Shown: piece by piece, positions 24,012 to 25,245 of the stretch
How positions within the stretch are numbered: position 1 is the first letter of the stretch
How the letters are laid out: each line of letters opens with the position of its first letter
NCBI GenBank assembly: GCA_016292335.1
Contig: JAECRX010000006.1
Coordinates: 1 to 25,245, forward strand
Direction of reading: 5' to 3'
DNA from: Candidatus Sifarchaeum subterraneum
GTDB taxonomy: Archaea; Asgardarchaeota; Sifarchaeia; Sifarchaeales; Sifarchaeaceae
Length of the DNA: 25,245 nucleotides
The notes under the pieces: model-generated
Database searches by the model: none
Seen by the model: the letters and a program-made list of their open reading frames with translations, nothing else
What the model was told of the DNA's origin: nothing
Made by a program: the position numbers and the translations under genes

Positions 24012-24084
24012 TATTTTTTTACGATGAAATCAATCACCTTTTGATTTCTCCTTCTTTTCTAATTCAATCGTTTGGTGTCTTTCA

Positions 24085-24531
24085 TTGTCTTATCAGATTG
24101 TTGCAGTTGGTGGAACATTCGACATATTACATATTGGCCACATCACTCTTCTCTCGAAAGCTTTTGAAGTAGGACAATTCGTTTTTATTGGTCTAACCTC
24201 CAAAAAAATGCTGGTGAACAAAAAACATAAAGATACAATAAAAAGTTTTAAAGTTAGGCGGGAGAATCTCGAAAACTGGCTTAATGAGCAAGGGTTCGCT
24301 GGAAGATATAAAATTATAGAATTGAATGATCCATACGGCCCGACAATAAATGATCCAAATATAGAAGCATTAGTTGCAAGTGAAGAAACAGCAAAAAGAA
24401 TCATTGAAATAAATGATATTCGAAAACGTAAGGGATTCAAAGAATTAGAATTGATTAAAACGCCAATTATTCTTGACGAAAAGGGCAGGAAAATAAGCTC
24501 GTCAAAAATACGCGAAAAGGAACTCATTTAA
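24085..24531 (+). CDS. coaD: Phosphopantetheine adenylyltransferase, archaeal type
   Basis: Transfers AMP to 4'-phosphopantetheine, giving dephospho-CoA, in coenzyme A synthesis. Nucleotidyltransferase fold: GGTFDILHIGH at 9-19 with the (H/T)xGH signature, TSKKMLVNKKHKD near 38-50, and the C-terminal ISSSKIRE, the counterpart of ISSTxIR. It is the short archaeal/eukaryotic-like PPAT family (148 residues), not bacterial CoaD. Start is TTG 24085, with GGTGTC at 24074-24079 as ribosome binding site; no ATG lies upstream in a useful position. It follows pheT after 73 nt on the same strand, with a T-rich spacer. Confidence 0.92.
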   Translation: MSYQIVAVGGTFDILHIGHITLLSKAFEVGQFVFIGLTSKKMLVNKKHKDTIKSFKVRRENLENWLNEQGFAGRYKIIELNDPYGPTINDPNIEALVASEETAKRIIEINDIRKRKGFKELELIKTPIILDEKGRKISSSKIREKELI

Positions 24532-24773
24532 TAAAATTTTTTGGATTATAGTTGAAAAAAGAAGAGAGTAGAAAACATAAGAGAAACCTGTCATTTTTTT
24601 GGGGATATTATCGAAAATAGCAAGCTCGGAAAACTTTCTTACAATACTTTCCTCATTCAAGATAACTTATTTAGAAAATTGACAAAAGTTTGTTTAAATA
24701 AAGTTATTTCCAATGAATACTACTCACAAAAAGGTATAAGGGAGTTTGGTTGCCGAAAAAAATCCTATCTACC

Positions 24774-25178
24774 TTATGAAGGGATTGTTTCTGCTCTTTC
24801 TCCAACTTCTGTTTCTATTGCATAAATTAAATCTACGTATCTTAATCCACCGCATTCACAGCGGTCTGTTTCTTTATACACATAGTCTCCCTTTTTGAAA
24901 TCCCTGATTTCCGTGTAATTGCAGTTGTTACACTTCTCAATAGAAAATGTGTGTAATATTTTCTTTTTTGGCCTTCGAATAAACATGGCTATGGTATACG
25001 ATAGAAAAAGTAAAATAATTCCAATCATCGGGATATACAATGATTCCATCCCTATTCCCGCTGATGAATTTTGGTAGGAGCTTAAGATTCCAAAAGAAAT
25101 TAGGATAATTCCTGTGAAGATTCCAATTGAAATTAGTAGAAGAAGAAGTCTCATAACTCTGCCATATTTCGGCTTCAT
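24774..25178 (-). CDS. Two-TM membrane protein with C-terminal zinc ribbon
   Basis: I do not recognise a named family. The 134-residue protein has hydrophobic segments at about 10-33 and 47-67, a basic stop (RRPKKK at 68-73), then a soluble C-terminal part with Cys83, Cys86 (CNNC), Cys107 and Cys109 (CEC), likely a zinc-binding ribbon on the cytoplasmic side (positive-inside reading). Its ATG overlaps the stop of an upstream frame in an ATGA, which supports the start and an operon. Archaeal genomes carry many such TM/zinc-ribbon proteins of unknown role. It is convergent with coaD. Confidence 0.8.
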   Translation of the reverse strand: MKPKYGRVMRLLLLLISIGIFTGIILISFGILSSYQNSSAGIGMESLYIPMIGIILLFLSYTIAMFIRRPKKKILHTFSIEKCNNCNYTEIRDFKKGDYVYKETDRCECGGLRYVDLIYAIETEVGERAETIPS

Positions 25179-25245
25179 TTTGGTTCTTCAGTCATATCAC
25201 TCACAAACATCCAAAATTTCAAATTATTGTCCAATACCAATTGTG
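25175..25245 (-). CDS. C-terminal end of an upstream minus-strand gene (partial)
   Basis: On the minus strand a frame is open from the window edge to TGA at 25177-25175, reading QLVLDNNLKFWMFVSDMTEEPK at its end. The stop shares ATGA with the start of the two-TM zinc-ribbon gene. The charged, ordinary C-terminus and the overlap suggest a real gene whose body lies outside the window. Too short to name. Confidence 0.45.
   Translation of the reverse strand, partial: QLVLDNNLKFWMFVSDMTEEPK

Noticed and set aside
1..25245. CRISPR array, rRNA, phage or defence module
   Set aside because: No regularly spaced direct repeats, rRNA-like blocks, or phage or defence proteins were seen; the window is mostly core metabolism and translation.

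Overview
The window looks like a piece of an AT-rich archaeal genome, most likely an Asgard archaeon. The archaeal calls rest on aPelota, a DnaG-type TOPRIM protein of the archaeal kind, an archaeal/eukaryotic-type PheRS alpha/beta pair, the archaeal stand-alone phosphopantetheine adenylyltransferase, archaeal TyrRS and GGTGA/GGAGG ribosome binding sites. The Asgard call rests on a Ras/Rab-like small GTPase cut by the left edge. I cannot place it more finely with confidence.

Layout. 1-1357: small GTPase (5' end missing) and a sugar-phosphate nucleotidyltransferase. 1358-1926: a gene-poor leader. 1927-11828: a compact same-strand purine operon, purC-purS-purQ-purL-purF-purF2-purD-purN-purE-purM, with overlaps or gaps mostly under 20 nt (the largest is purN-purE). 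11829-12852: a small membrane protein and a 54-residue ORF. 12853-14199: purB. 14320-14838 (-): a GNAT acetyltransferase. 15135-16229: pelota, convergent with dnaG (16363-17595, -). 18009-19097 (-): tyrS. 19098-20779: a 1.7-kb spacer between divergent tyrS and pheS holding insertion-sequence debris and hairpin-rich, higher-GC blocks. 20780-24011: pheS-pheT. 24085-24531: coaD. 24774-25245 (-): a two-TM zinc-ribbon protein and the tail of an upstream gene.

How the genes work together. The pur genes cover PRPP to AICAR (PurF, PurD, PurN, PurSQL, PurM, PurE, PurC, PurB). The last two steps (PurH, or PurP plus PurO) and PurK are not in the window. The other genes are translation and information-processing functions: two aromatic aminoacyl-tRNA synthetases, ribosome rescue, and an exosome-linked DnaG.

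Most interesting points: (1) a tandem second PurF whose glutaminase site is dismantled while its PRPP loop and Fe-S cysteines are kept; (2) purE appears to start at a non-AUG/GUG/UUG codon; (3) tyrS and pheS share a hairpin-containing element of about 36 nt in the same orientation, just downstream of TATA-like boxes; (4) the tyrS-pheS spacer carries a frameshifted TnpB-like C-terminus followed by a hairpin-rich block that could be an omega-RNA remnant or an orphan structured RNA.
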